A stretch of DNA of 8,379 bases from NCBI GenBank assembly GCA_040386235.1, contig JAZKGA010000002.1, positions 1-8,379 of the forward strand, given 5' to 3'. The notes beneath the pieces are model-generated. The model ran no database searches. It was not told the origin of the DNA and saw only the letters and a program-made list of their open reading frames with translations. Source of the stretch: JAZKGA01 sp040386235 (GTDB lineage: Bacteria; Pseudomonadota; Alphaproteobacteria; Micavibrionales; Micavibrionaceae). A program made the position numbers and the translations under genes. This document shows, piece after piece, positions 1-5,490 of this stretch (position 1 is its first letter; every line of letters begins with the position of its first letter).

Positions 1-1343
1 CAAAGCGCATGAAAGAAGCGGCCCAACTGCCACCGGGCACGCAGTTCTATTACGAAACACCCGGCTTCATCAAGTTCACCACGCCAGCGCTTCAACAAGC
101 CTTGGCGATGATCGAACGATCACCCTTCACCATTCTAGCCAGCGGTGCCCCTAGCATGCCTGCCGCGCTTGCCAATTTCGAAATCAAGATCGGTGACAGC
201 GTGTACCGCCTGGGCATCGGCGGCCTTCATTCCAGCGAACAGCGCATCAGGCACATTGCGGACGCGCTCTACAGTCTGCGGGATGTTGACGTTGTTTCCT
301 ACTACCCGAAAATTATCTCAATATTGAGAATGTTCCCGCATCAGATCGGCGAAGTGTTCTTGACCATCTATGACGGCTGGATTGAAGTACGTATCGAATA
401 CAAGGACAAAGGGCAGAAGAAAAAGGCCGCAACCTTCAAGATTAAAATCAACGGGACGTTCGGCAAGACCGGCAGCAAATATTCGATCCTGTACGCGCCA
501 CAAATGATGATCCGTACCACCATCACCGGCCAACTGTCACTGTTGATGCTGATTGAAATGCTCACGCGCGTAGACGGGATCAGCGTTGTTTCTGCGAACA
601 CTGACGGCGTGGTGATCAAGTGCCGCCGCGATCTGGAACCGATACGTGATGCCATCGTTAAACGCTGGGAAATCCTGACAGGGTTCACGACTGAAGCCAA
701 TGACTATATGGCTTTGTTCTCGCGTGACGTGAATAACTACATGGCCGTAAAGCCTGCATACACCGACAAGAAGGGCGTGTTTCATCCAATCGAATTCAAG
801 TGCAAAGGCGCTTATGCTGACCCCGGCTTGATGAAGAACCCAACCAACGGCGTGTGCCTGGATGCGGTAAAGGCGTATGTGACAGACGGCGTTGCGCTTG
901 AAAAGACGATCCGCAGTTGCAACGACATTCGAAAGTTCGTCACGGTGCGCAACGTCACTGGCGGTGCCGAATGGGTCAAGGACACTTTGTCTGCCGACAC
1001 CGTAGCGCAGAAAACGGCGGCATTGCTGGCACGCGGTTGGAGTTTCGAAAAGTCCTCAGGCTGGTATGAACCCTGTGGCAGTGACGTACCTTTAACGGCA
1101 GACGGTGCGATAGAACAGATCAGATCGGAAATGAAACGCGAACACTTGGGCAAAGCAGTTCGTTGGTATTACGGACGCGGCCAGAAGGGTCATTTGGCAT
1201 ACGTCAGCAACGGCAATTTGGTGCCCCGGTCGGAAGGTGCAAGACCGTGCATGGAACTCCCGAAGGTGCTGCCGCCCGACATCGATTACGATTGGTATGT
1301 GCGGGAAGCAAGAGAATTGCTAAAGGACATAAATTGTTGTTGA
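1..1343 (+). CDS. Family-B DNA polymerase, C-terminal part (5' end outside window)
   Basis: This is the palm and thumb part of a phage replicative DNA polymerase of family B, which extends DNA from a primer in the cytoplasm. Counting from the ATG at 9, motif A is DVVSYYP at residues 94-100 (Dxx-S-hydrophobic-YP), motif B is K144-xxx-N148 followed by G152, and motif C is S195-A-N-T-D199-G. The segment LGIGGLHSSE just before motif A and the C-terminal block SEGARP...LP...PDIDY...EA are features I associate with phage members of this family. Motif C has Asn197 where most family-B enzymes have the first Asp of DTD; the second, essential Asp is kept. No 3'-5' exonuclease motifs are present, and 444 residues is short for the family. 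The frame stays open to the window edge (codons AAG CGC before the ATG), so the exonuclease region probably lies upstream and the ATG at 9 is probably internal. The stop codon overlaps the promoter of the next genes. Confidence 0.88.
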   Translation, partial: KRMKEAAQLPPGTQFYYETPGFIKFTTPALQQALAMIERSPFTILASGAPSMPAALANFEIKIGDSVYRLGIGGLHSSEQRIRHIADALYSLRDVDVVSYYPKIISILRMFPHQIGEVFLTIYDGWIEVRIEYKDKGQKKKAATFKIKINGTFGKTGSKYSILYAPQMMIRTTITGQLSLLMLIEMLTRVDGISVVSANTDGVVIKCRRDLEPIRDAIVKRWEILTGFTTEANDYMALFSRDVNNYMAVKPAYTDKKGVFHPIEFKCKGAYADPGLMKNPTNGVCLDAVKAYVTDGVALEKTIRSCNDIRKFVTVRNVTGGAEWVKDTLSADTVAQKTAALLARGWSFEKSSGWYEPCGSDVPLTADGAIEQIRSEMKREHLGKAVRWYYGRGQKGHLAYVSNGNLVPRSEGARPCMELPKVLPPDIDYDWYVREARELLKDINCC

Positions 1344-1369
1344 CACCGGAATCATAATCATATTATAGT
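1340..1369 (+). promoter_or_regulatory. Sigma70-like promoter for the small + strand genes
   Basis: A perfect -35 hexamer TTGACA lies at 1340-1345, partly inside the last codons of the polymerase gene. A -10 hexamer TATAGT (5 of 6 matches to consensus) lies at 1364-1369, 18 bases downstream; TATTAT at 1361-1366 is an alternative with a poor 15-base spacer. The AT-rich 67-base gap (1344-1410) is the only real intergenic space on this strand and leads straight into a good ribosome binding site. Transcription would start near 1376. Predicted by sequence only. Confidence 0.6.
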
Positions 1370-1410
1370 CAGTTATGGTTACTGATTAACAAATCAAGAG
1401 GGGTATATAA

Positions 1411-1701
1411 ATGACAAACCAAAATGAGAACCAAGCGGACCTTCCGCACCAAATTATCAATCGTTGTTTTCATTCCATGCCGCACATGGGCGGTATGGGG
1501 GTTCAAAGGCTGACAGCGGAAGACACTTACGCCGATGCGGCTGAAAAAGTAGCATTGAATTTGCAAATGCTGGCCGAAACGCTGAAGAACGTTGCGGAAC
1601 GCAACCGCGATAACGAAAGCCAGTTGGACCGGCAAAGCGCGATGTTCCGCAGCCTGGGTGCCCTGATGGGCGAAATCAACAACCACATCCCGAAGAACTG
1701 A
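1411..1701 (+). CDS. Small phage protein of unknown function, helical (96 aa)
   Basis: I do not recognise this gene. The ATG follows a strong Shine-Dalgarno, AAGAGGGG at 1396-1403, with a 7-base spacer, and it is the first gene after the predicted promoter, so it is likely well expressed. The first 35 residues are polar, with a His/Met/Gly-rich stretch (HSMPHMGGMG). From about residue 38 to the end the protein looks continuously helical, with a heptad-like pattern of Leu, Met and Ala between charged residues, suggesting an oligomerising helix. There is no signal peptide or membrane segment, so it should be cytoplasmic. It lies just downstream of the DNA polymerase, which hints at a role in replication or early takeover, but no motif supports this. 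The next gene starts 11 bases after its stop. Confidence 0.75.
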   Translation: MTNQNENQADLPHQIINRCFHSMPHMGGMGVQRLTAEDTYADAAEKVALNLQMLAETLKNVAERNRDNESQLDRQSAMFRSLGALMGEINNHIPKN

Positions 1702-1712
1702 AAGGGTCAATC

Positions 1713-2114
1713 GTGCGTGTGACTTACGAACTGGAACAAGGCGATATGGCTTTACTGCTTGACGCCGTACGCGAATCGATCACTGTTGCCACGGCGCAGG
1801 CCACGGACGACGAAGCGGGGCTGTTGGCGGCCCATCGTCTGACCCGGCTTACCGCCTTACGCCGTCGCCTGGATGCCCCTGTGATGGTGTTACACGCATG
1901 GGGTGGTGGTTTCGCCAGCGGCAATATCGTGGGCGGTGGCGGTGGTGGGGGCGGGGGTGCAGCCAAGCCAACAGACACCGGGGCGGGTGGCGTCTTCGTG
2001 CCCCGCGTGGACAACGGTTGCGGCACCGAAGTTGGTCAAGGTGCATCAGCGCCATTGCCCAACTGTGTTGAAGGTTCGCAGCTTTGCCCGATCTGCGGAA
2101 AGTGGTTAGCATAA
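1713..2114 (+). CDS. Small protein with poly-Gly linker and Cys-rich C-terminus (133 aa)
   Basis: No family recognised. The GTG start at 1713 is supported by GAAAGGG at 1700-1706, which overlaps the previous stop and has a 6-base spacer. The protein has three parts: a helical N-terminal domain of about 60 residues (Glu/Asp/Leu rich, then an Arg-rich end), a linker with an uninterrupted run of about nine glycines around residues 75-83, and a C-terminal tail with Cys103, Cys118, Cys125 and Cys128. The last pair sits in LCPICGKW, a CPxCG zinc-knuckle form, so the tail may bind one zinc ion. The knuckle is only five residues from the end. Its stop overlaps the next start (TAATG), so translation of the two is likely coupled. 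A DNA- or protein-binding early factor is possible, but this is inference. Confidence 0.7.
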   Translation: MRVTYELEQGDMALLLDAVRESITVATAQATDDEAGLLAAHRLTRLTALRRRLDAPVMVLHAWGGGFASGNIVGGGGGGGGGAAKPTDTGAGGVFVPRVDNGCGTEVGQGASAPLPNCVEGSQLCPICGKWLA

Positions 2115-2332
2115 TGGCCGCCGTCCGTATGGTGATCAAGACCGAACGCCGCTGCGTCCGTACCTTTGTGAAGCGTTTGCGCCACGCCTGGGCGGCCTAC
2201 ATGGCACGCAGGGAGCGGGCACGGGCTGTGGCCGAACTGGAACAGATTTACGCCATGCAAGCGTACATCGATTCGCGCGAACCGTACTTGGTGCGTGTCA
2301 TCGAACAGCACGACCAGCGGGGCGCAAAATGA
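2114..2332 (+). CDS. Small basic helical protein of unknown function (72 aa)
   Basis: Not recognised. The chosen ATG at 2114 forms a TAATG overlap with the preceding stop, with GGAAAG at 2097-2102 as a weak upstream ribosome binding site. An earlier in-frame ATG at 2084 would give 82 residues but a 31-base overlap, and one at 2129 would give 67. The N-terminal half is strongly basic (many Arg and Lys, one Cys) and the second half is an amphipathic helix with mixed charge. There is no signal or membrane segment. Its stop overlaps the next start in ATGA, placing it in a tightly coupled string of small genes. The basic face could bind nucleic acid, but there is no motif to prove it. Confidence 0.62.
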   Translation: MAAVRMVIKTERRCVRTFVKRLRHAWAAYMARRERARAVAELEQIYAMQAYIDSREPYLVRVIEQHDQRGAK

Positions 2333-2499
2333 TTGAAGGGCTTATCTGCGTAGGGTTCGCGTTCTTGTTCGCCTGGGCGGTGGACAACCTGCAAGACATG
2401 ACGGCTGGGTTGGCGTGGCCGTTACGGGTCGTGATCCTATTTGGCGCGGCGGGCCTGGGTTGTTGGGTCATGATGGAATTAATCAAAGCCCTGATATGA
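2329..2499 (+). CDS. Two-helix small membrane protein (56 aa)
   Basis: This gene is under 60 codons and easily missed. ATG at 2329 overlaps the preceding stop as ATGA, with GCGGGG upstream at about 8 bases. The product starts MIEGLICVGFAFLF and ends ELIKALI. It has two predicted membrane helices, about residues 4-18 and 33-49, separated by a short polar loop (DNLQD at 19-23). With so few charges it should sit in the inner membrane as a hairpin. It is the last gene of the + strand block and ends two bases before a terminator hairpin. Similar tiny hydrophobic proteins in phages act as holin-like, superinfection-exclusion or host-modifying peptides, but nothing here selects between them. The start overlap, open frame and position make it a believable gene. 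Confidence 0.6.
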   Translation: MIEGLICVGFAFLFAWAVDNLQDMTAGLAWPLRVVILFGAAGLGCWVMMELIKALI

Positions 2500-2501
2500 A
2501 A

Positions 2502-2521
2502 AAAGCCCCTTGCGGGGCTTT
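2502..2521. terminator. Bidirectional intrinsic terminator between convergent blocks
   Basis: AAAGCCCC (2502-2509), loop TTGC (2510-2513) and GGGGCTTT (2514-2521) form a perfect 8-bp stem with a 4-base loop. On the + strand it follows the last small gene by two bases and has only a short T run. On the - strand it is followed by six or more U residues (the A run at 2499-2504), so it should stop the late transcript more strongly. The stop codon of the Rz-like gene lies inside the stem. Confidence 0.85.
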
Positions 2522-3044
2522 ACTGTTTGGCCGATCCCTTATTGCAGATCGCGCGTATTCGTTCGTACTCGCTCATTAGGGCGTTGTAGTCTCGCACGTC
2601 CCTTGCACTATCTCTGGCGATGCCGATAAAAGCGATAGAAGTTTCCGGCATAAGGTCGGTTCTTTCCGCTTCGGCAGGTCCGGTGACGGGGCAGGAATTT
2701 CGGCCCGCACTTCCGGCGCGTATAGCGGCTGTTGCGATTGACAGGCTGACAGCGCCAGTACGCACGCGAGTTTCAAGGCCAGTGATGTAAGTTTCACGTT
2801 CTTTTTCCTTTTCAAGACGGGCGGTTTGTTCCGCTTCCTTGGTTTCTCGTAACTTCTTTTCGTCACCCCGCGCGGTCACGGTGTCTGCGGACTTCTTGTT
2901 GGCGTCTGCAAGGGCGCGTGCATTCACTGCCGCATCAAATCCACTCTGGTAGACCTTGCCGACGTAATAGTTGAAGCCCAGGCCCACCAGAAGGACCACC
3001 ACGCCGAAAGCTACCAGTTTCCACCACCACGGCAGCTTGATCAT
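2520..3044 (-). CDS. Rz: Rz-like inner-membrane spanin (i-spanin)
   Basis: The i-spanin works in the last step of lysis: anchored in the inner membrane, it joins an outer-membrane lipoprotein partner across the periplasm and fuses or disrupts the outer membrane. Residues about 9-28 form one N-terminal membrane helix (KLVAFGVVVLLVGLGFNYYV), preceded by Lys and Trp. Residues about 35-100 are a charged Ala/Lys/Glu/Arg-rich coiled coil typical of Rz. Two cysteines, 118 and 167, are spaced much like the two that form intersubunit disulfides in lambda Rz. Length (174 aa) fits the family, slightly longer than lambda's 153. The ATG overlaps the endolysin stop in ATGA, with GGGGTG just upstream as ribosome binding site. 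It carries the o-spanin gene nested in another frame, and its stop lies in the terminator. Sequence similarity among spanins is low, so the call rests on architecture and position. Confidence 0.85.
   Translation of the reverse strand: MIKLPWWWKLVAFGVVVLLVGLGFNYYVGKVYQSGFDAAVNARALADANKKSADTVTARGDEKKLRETKEAEQTARLEKEKERETYITGLETRVRTGAVSLSIATAAIRAGSAGRNSCPVTGPAEAERTDLMPETSIAFIGIARDSARDVRDYNALMSEYERIRAICNKGSAKQ
2576..2797 (-). CDS. Rz1: Rz1-like outer-membrane lipoprotein spanin, nested in Rz
   Basis: This reading frame lies wholly inside the Rz-like gene in a different frame, as in lambda. From a GTG at 2797 the product is 73 residues and begins MKLTSLALKLACVLALSAC: a short basic N-terminus, a hydrophobic core and the lipobox LSAC with lipidated Cys19. 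The GTG has a good ribosome binding site, AAGGA at 2806-2810, with 8 bases between. The longest open frame starts at an ATG at 2866 and would add 23 very basic residues ahead of the signal, which suits a lipoprotein poorly, so I prefer the GTG. The mature part has several prolines (for example PAPSPDLP) as expected of o-spanins, and two further cysteines that could form disulfides. Its role is to meet the i-spanin from the outer membrane side. Confidence 0.85.
   Translation of the reverse strand: MKLTSLALKLACVLALSACQSQQPLYAPEVRAEIPAPSPDLPKRKEPTLCRKLLSLLSASPEIVQGTCETTTP
2806..2810 (-). promoter_or_regulatory. Internal ribosome binding site for nested Rz1
   Basis: On the - strand AAGGA lies 8 bases before a GTG at 2797 that begins a clean lipoprotein signal. 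This site sits inside the Rz coding sequence and is what decides the Rz1 start over the ATG at 2866. Confidence 0.6.
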
Positions 3045-3520
3045 GTCAGCACCCCGCCAGCGCGCGTATAGGCTGCCAGAAGGTCAGCGGCCTTGTGTTC
3101 CTTCTGGTTGTACCCGGCACCCGGCAAACTGGCCCAGCGGCTTTTACAGGCCACGATAGCGGCCACGATGTTGCCGGATTCAACCAGATCGATTGCGCGG
3201 CATTCACGAATCAACTGGATCGCCCATTTGTCCTGGGACGCTGGGCCGAAGTCTGGAAGGCTTAACGCAGCCTTGTAGTGCAGCCAGTAACGGCCCATGA
3301 ACTGGTAGCGACCCGCCGCATTGGACGTAAGCCCTTCGCGAATAACCTTGGATTTTCGGCCGCCCGCGAACGGGTGTTGGCTGAAATCGGTGAACACTTC
3401 TGGCTTACGATCTTCGCCAGTAACGATCACATCGTAGCCTTTGCATTTGGTGGCGGGGCTTGTGCTGGTCCCTTCCGCAAATGCGATCATGTCCAGAAAA
3501 GCAAGCATGTTCTTATGCAT
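3041..3520 (-). CDS. R: Endolysin, lambda R-type lytic transglycosylase
   Basis: The product cuts the glycan backbone of peptidoglycan, like phage lambda R, a lytic transglycosylase that forms 1,6-anhydro ends. At 159 residues it is almost the same length as lambda R (158). Matching features are MLAFLDMIAFAEGT near the N-terminus with the likely catalytic Glu16, GYDVIVTG at 29-35, FTDFSQHP at 43-50, AAGRYQF at 68-74, FGPASQD at 91-97 and WASLPGAGY at 129-137. There is no signal peptide or N-terminal membrane helix, so it should collect in the cytoplasm until a holin opens the membrane. The ATG at 3520 has a strong AAGAGGG site (3527-3533) 6 bases upstream; the frame is open further upstream to 3628, but that extension is low-complexity and overlaps the preceding gene. 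It overlaps the preceding small membrane-protein gene by 8 bases and the Rz-like gene by 4. Confidence 0.93.
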   Translation of the reverse strand: MHKNMLAFLDMIAFAEGTSTSPATKCKGYDVIVTGEDRKPEVFTDFSQHPFAGGRKSKVIREGLTSNAAGRYQFMGRYWLHYKAALSLPDFGPASQDKWAIQLIRECRAIDLVESGNIVAAIVACKSRWASLPGAGYNQKEHKAADLLAAYTRAGGVLT

Positions 3521-3758
3521 GGTTGACCCTCTTGTTGCAGTAAAGGTAGACGGCCACGGCGACGACGAAGACGCACTGGAACAGATCGCGCAAGACGAAG
3601 CACGACGCGACGGAAGCCATTGCGCCAACCGCCAAGGCTAAGTAGGAAAATCGTACGATACCGCGCGTGTGTCGATTCATGGAATTGAGGGCAATCAAGC
3701 CCCTCCAGAGAATGTACAGGGCGGCGAAGCCCTGGATGATTGAGCAAACAGTAAGCAT
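3513..3758 (-). CDS. Small three-helix membrane protein, second holin or antiholin candidate (81 aa)
   Basis: The ATG at 3758 has AAGGA 6 bases upstream. The 81-residue product has three predicted membrane helices at about 3-23, 35-54 and 57-75, with a basic loop (NRHTRG) between the first two and a basic C-terminus (CNKRVNHA). It lies directly between another three-helix protein and the endolysin, overlapping the endolysin start by 8 bases. A frame open upstream to 3896 only overlaps the previous gene, so the short start is preferred. Topology and position fit a holin, or a partner that delays holin action, but no family motif is recognised. Four cysteines, in or near membrane helices, are unusual for such a small protein. 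Confidence 0.68.
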   Translation of the reverse strand: MLTVCSIIQGFAALYILWRGLIALNSMNRHTRGIVRFSYLALAVGAMASVASCFVLRDLFQCVFVVAVAVYLYCNKRVNHA

Positions 3759-3760
3759 GA

Positions 3761-4084
3761 TTAATCCTTGCGGTCGGGCAGTTGTGGAAATTTGAAGTCC
3801 TTCACGCGTTCCACCAATGAGAAAATAACGGGGATCGCCGAAAGCGTTACCAGCCCCAAGAGAAACGACACGCCGTTTGCCAGGGCGTTCGGCCAATTGA
3901 GGTAATGCATTGCAAGCGGGGTGACAGCAATGGCCGTCACGGTGCCTGCAATGACCGCCACGATTGCGCGGGGGCGGGTCATTTCCTTTGCGTAGCTAAG
4001 GGAAATCGCAGAACCAAAAAAGCCAAAAATAATGGTTGCGAGACTTACCCCGGCTACTGTCGTTTCAACTTGGTTTTGGTCCAT
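3761..4084 (-). CDS. Holin candidate, three membrane helices (107 aa)
   Basis: The product has three hydrophobic helices at about residues 10-29, 39-59 and 69-91, a polar acidic N-terminus (MDQNQVE) and a charged C-terminal tail (ERVKDFK...PDRKD). Length, topology and tail fit class I holins, which gather in the inner membrane and open large holes that release a signal-less endolysin. The gene sits two genes upstream of that endolysin. Its ATG directly follows the previous stop (TAAATG); the upstream GGGAAAA is a weak ribosome binding site with long spacing. The next gene starts 2 bases after its stop. Because two adjacent genes share this topology, which one is the lethal holin is not settled by sequence alone. 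Confidence 0.72.
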   Translation of the reverse strand: MDQNQVETTVAGVSLATIIFGFFGSAISLSYAKEMTRPRAIVAVIAGTVTAIAVTPLAMHYLNWPNALANGVSFLLGLVTLSAIPVIFSLVERVKDFKFPQLPDRKD

Positions 4085-4543
4085 TTATGAAATTTTCCCG
4101 GTAAGAATTTCATTGAAACGAGTGATCACGGTTGCTGGTCCGTACATCAACGACAGCGAAAATTTGATCATGTCTTGCACCGAATCAAGCGACATATCGA
4201 CGGCTGTCAACCTGGGGTCTTCAAGGCGCTTGAAAATCAATTTCAGCTCCTTGATGCCGTCGCGTTTTTCTTCAAGTACCACTTGCTCTGCCAGCGTGAA
4301 TAACATAAAGAACTGTGGCGGCGTTACGCTTGGGGGTTTGGCTGCCGGTGCAACTGGCGCTGCAACGGGTTCGGGGTTGATCCACTTACCCGCCACCAGT
4401 GTTGCACCGCTCAGGGTGCCCGTAGGCACTTCAACGAACTGTTCGGCGATGGATGGGTGATAGCGTTCCGCGATCTGTTCAGCGCTTTCGATTTCGATCA
4501 CGTCTGCTGCGCGCCCGTCTACGTTCCTTGCAAATTTTTTCAT
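4085..4543 (-). CDS. Tail-fibre assembly-like protein (152 aa)
   Basis: The N-terminal half, starting MKKFARNVDG and containing YHPSIAEQFVEVP and a GKWINP end, resembles the first domain of phage tail-fibre assembly proteins. After an Ala/Pro linker (about residues 58-75), the C-terminal half has VTPPQFFMLFT...EDPRLTAVDMSLDSVQD, which resembles the second domain of such proteins in proteobacterial phages. These proteins help fibre or adhesin chains fold and trimerise and may remain on the tip. The gene directly follows the glycine-rich adhesin, the expected place for such a helper. The ATG at 4543 gives the usual MKKF start; an in-frame ATG at 4555 (adding four residues) overlaps the adhesin end and is an alternative. 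The ribosome binding site is weak for both. The family call comes from remembered similarity, not a search. Confidence 0.68.
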   Translation of the reverse strand: MKKFARNVDGRAADVIEIESAEQIAERYHPSIAEQFVEVPTGTLSGATLVAGKWINPEPVAAPVAPAAKPPSVTPPQFFMLFTLAEQVVLEEKRDGIKELKLIFKRLEDPRLTAVDMSLDSVQDMIKFSLSLMYGPATVITRFNEILTGKIS

Positions 4544-4548
4544 ATCGA

Positions 4549-5490
4549 TCACCATTCCAGAATCACAAGACCCGCGCCACCAGTTGCGTTGTTACTACCG
4601 CCGCCGCCGCCGCCGCCGAATTGGCCGCCATTGCCGCCACCAGAAGCGCCAGAACACCCGCCACCAGCACCAACACCACCTATGCCCCCGGAGGATGCCC
4701 CACCGCCACCACCAGCGCCGGGGCCACCATTGCCGCCAACACTCGTGCCGTAGTTGCCACCACCGCCAGTGAAACCGTCGAAAGGAAAACGCAAAGTGGC
4801 ACCAACCGGGTTGATTCCACCATTGGCACCTTGAGTCGCCGTAGTAAAGCCAGCACAGTCGGGGCCGCCGATAGAGTTGGTGTCACCGAAGACGCCAAAC
4901 GGGGACGCGCCGCCTGCTGCGGCAGCATTGCGCGCATTCACCCCACCTATCGCACCGCCGCCGCTATTTATGTTACTTGAACCTTGACCACCGTTGCCGA
5001 GTTGTGAACCTGCCGCACCACCCCCGTTGGATGCACCATTGCGACCGGGGCCGCCCGTAGCCTGGAAGTCACCACCCGTGCCAGTGCCACCCGCCGCCGC
5101 GCCCGCGATACCTGCTGCCCCGCCCGTCGCCGACATGACCGCACCAATTGACGAAGTGGCTGAAGCTACCCCTACAGTGATTGAAATCACCTGCCCCGGC
5201 GTTACTGCCATGACGCCATGCACGTAGCCGCCGCCAGCGCCTGAGCCGTTTGTGTTACCGCCGCCGCCGCCGCCAACGGCGCGTCCGCGAAGCGACGTGA
5301 CACCAGCAGGGACCGTGAAACTGAACGTCCCGGAGTTCATGAACGCTTGGTATTGACCTGTCCCAAAAAAGCCCAGGAATCCGGGGGGCGCGATGGTGCT
5401 TGCCTGAACTGAAAGGCCGCCTTCCGCTGGGACCACCAGTGTTTCATTACGTCCCGTACCGTACGGGAAACTGATTTGGCCGCGATTCAT
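4549..5490 (-). CDS. Glycine-rich tail adhesin / receptor-binding protein (313 aa)
   Basis: This is a likely host-recognition protein at the fibre tip. Residues 1-50 form a polar N-terminal region. SGTFSFTVPAGVTSLRGRAV at about 53-72 opens a glycine-rich domain of the type common in phage fibres, followed by YVHGVMAVTPGQVISITVG. From about residue 73 to the end the protein is dominated by Gly, Ala, Ser and Asn with repeated GG and GGG runs, and it ends GGAGLVILEW, the usual closing motif of this domain. Runs of this kind form packed polyglycine-II helices in adhesins such as those of T-even-like Salmonella phage S16. The start at 5490 overlaps the previous stop (TAATG) and follows a G7 tract. 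Codons for the Gly runs are mostly GGC, giving CCG repeats on the + strand. The assembly-like gene downstream supports the role. Confidence 0.82.
   Translation of the reverse strand: MNRGQISFPYGTGRNETLVVPAEGGLSVQASTIAPPGFLGFFGTGQYQAFMNSGTFSFTVPAGVTSLRGRAVGGGGGGNTNGSGAGGGYVHGVMAVTPGQVISITVGVASATSSIGAVMSATGGAAGIAGAAAGGTGTGGDFQATGGPGRNGASNGGGAAGSQLGNGGQGSSNINSGGGAIGGVNARNAAAAGGASPFGVFGDTNSIGGPDCAGFTTATQGANGGINPVGATLRFPFDGFTGGGGNYGTSVGGNGGPGAGGGGGASSGGIGGVGAGGGCSGASGGGNGGQFGGGGGGGSNNATGGAGLVILEW
4596..4618 (+). repeat. (CCG)7 trinucleotide repeat in the adhesin gene
   Basis: Seven CCG units at 4598-4618 on the + strand encode a Gly run near the adhesin C-terminus. With two preceding bases, 4596-4614 is an exact 19-base direct copy of 5256-5274. 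Confidence 0.85.
5256..5274 (+). repeat. (CCG)5 trinucleotide repeat, second copy of a 19-base direct repeat
   Basis: Five CCG units at 5258-5272 encode the six-glycine run that opens the adhesin glycine domain. The 19 bases 5256-5274 match 4596-4614 exactly. The copies are 660 bases apart, which is 220 codons, in the same frame. Confidence 0.85.

Noticed and set aside
1378..1390. GTTA-N5-TAAC inverted repeat just downstream of the promoter
   Set aside because: Four-base arms in AT-rich DNA are expected by chance; not enough to call an operator.
3521..3628. 36-codon N-terminal extension of the endolysin
   Set aside because: It is Ser/Ala-rich, overlaps the preceding membrane-protein gene, and has no family similarity, while the ATG at 3520 has a strong ribosome binding site and gives the lambda R length.
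3759..3896. 46-codon N-terminal extension of the 81-aa membrane protein
   Set aside because: It overlaps the 107-aa holin candidate and is not membrane-like; the ATG at 3758 has AAGGA at good spacing.
4032..4460. 142-codon + strand frame opposite the assembly-like gene
   Set aside because: Antisense to a gene with a family-like protein sequence; no ribosome binding site or motif seen.
4598..4618. CCG repeats as a CRISPR or structural repeat array
   Set aside because: They encode glycine runs in frame in a real gene and have no spacer pattern.
4453..4980. Several + strand frames rich in Pro, Arg, His or Ala opposite the adhesin
   Set aside because: They are low-complexity shadows of the CCG-rich glycine codons.
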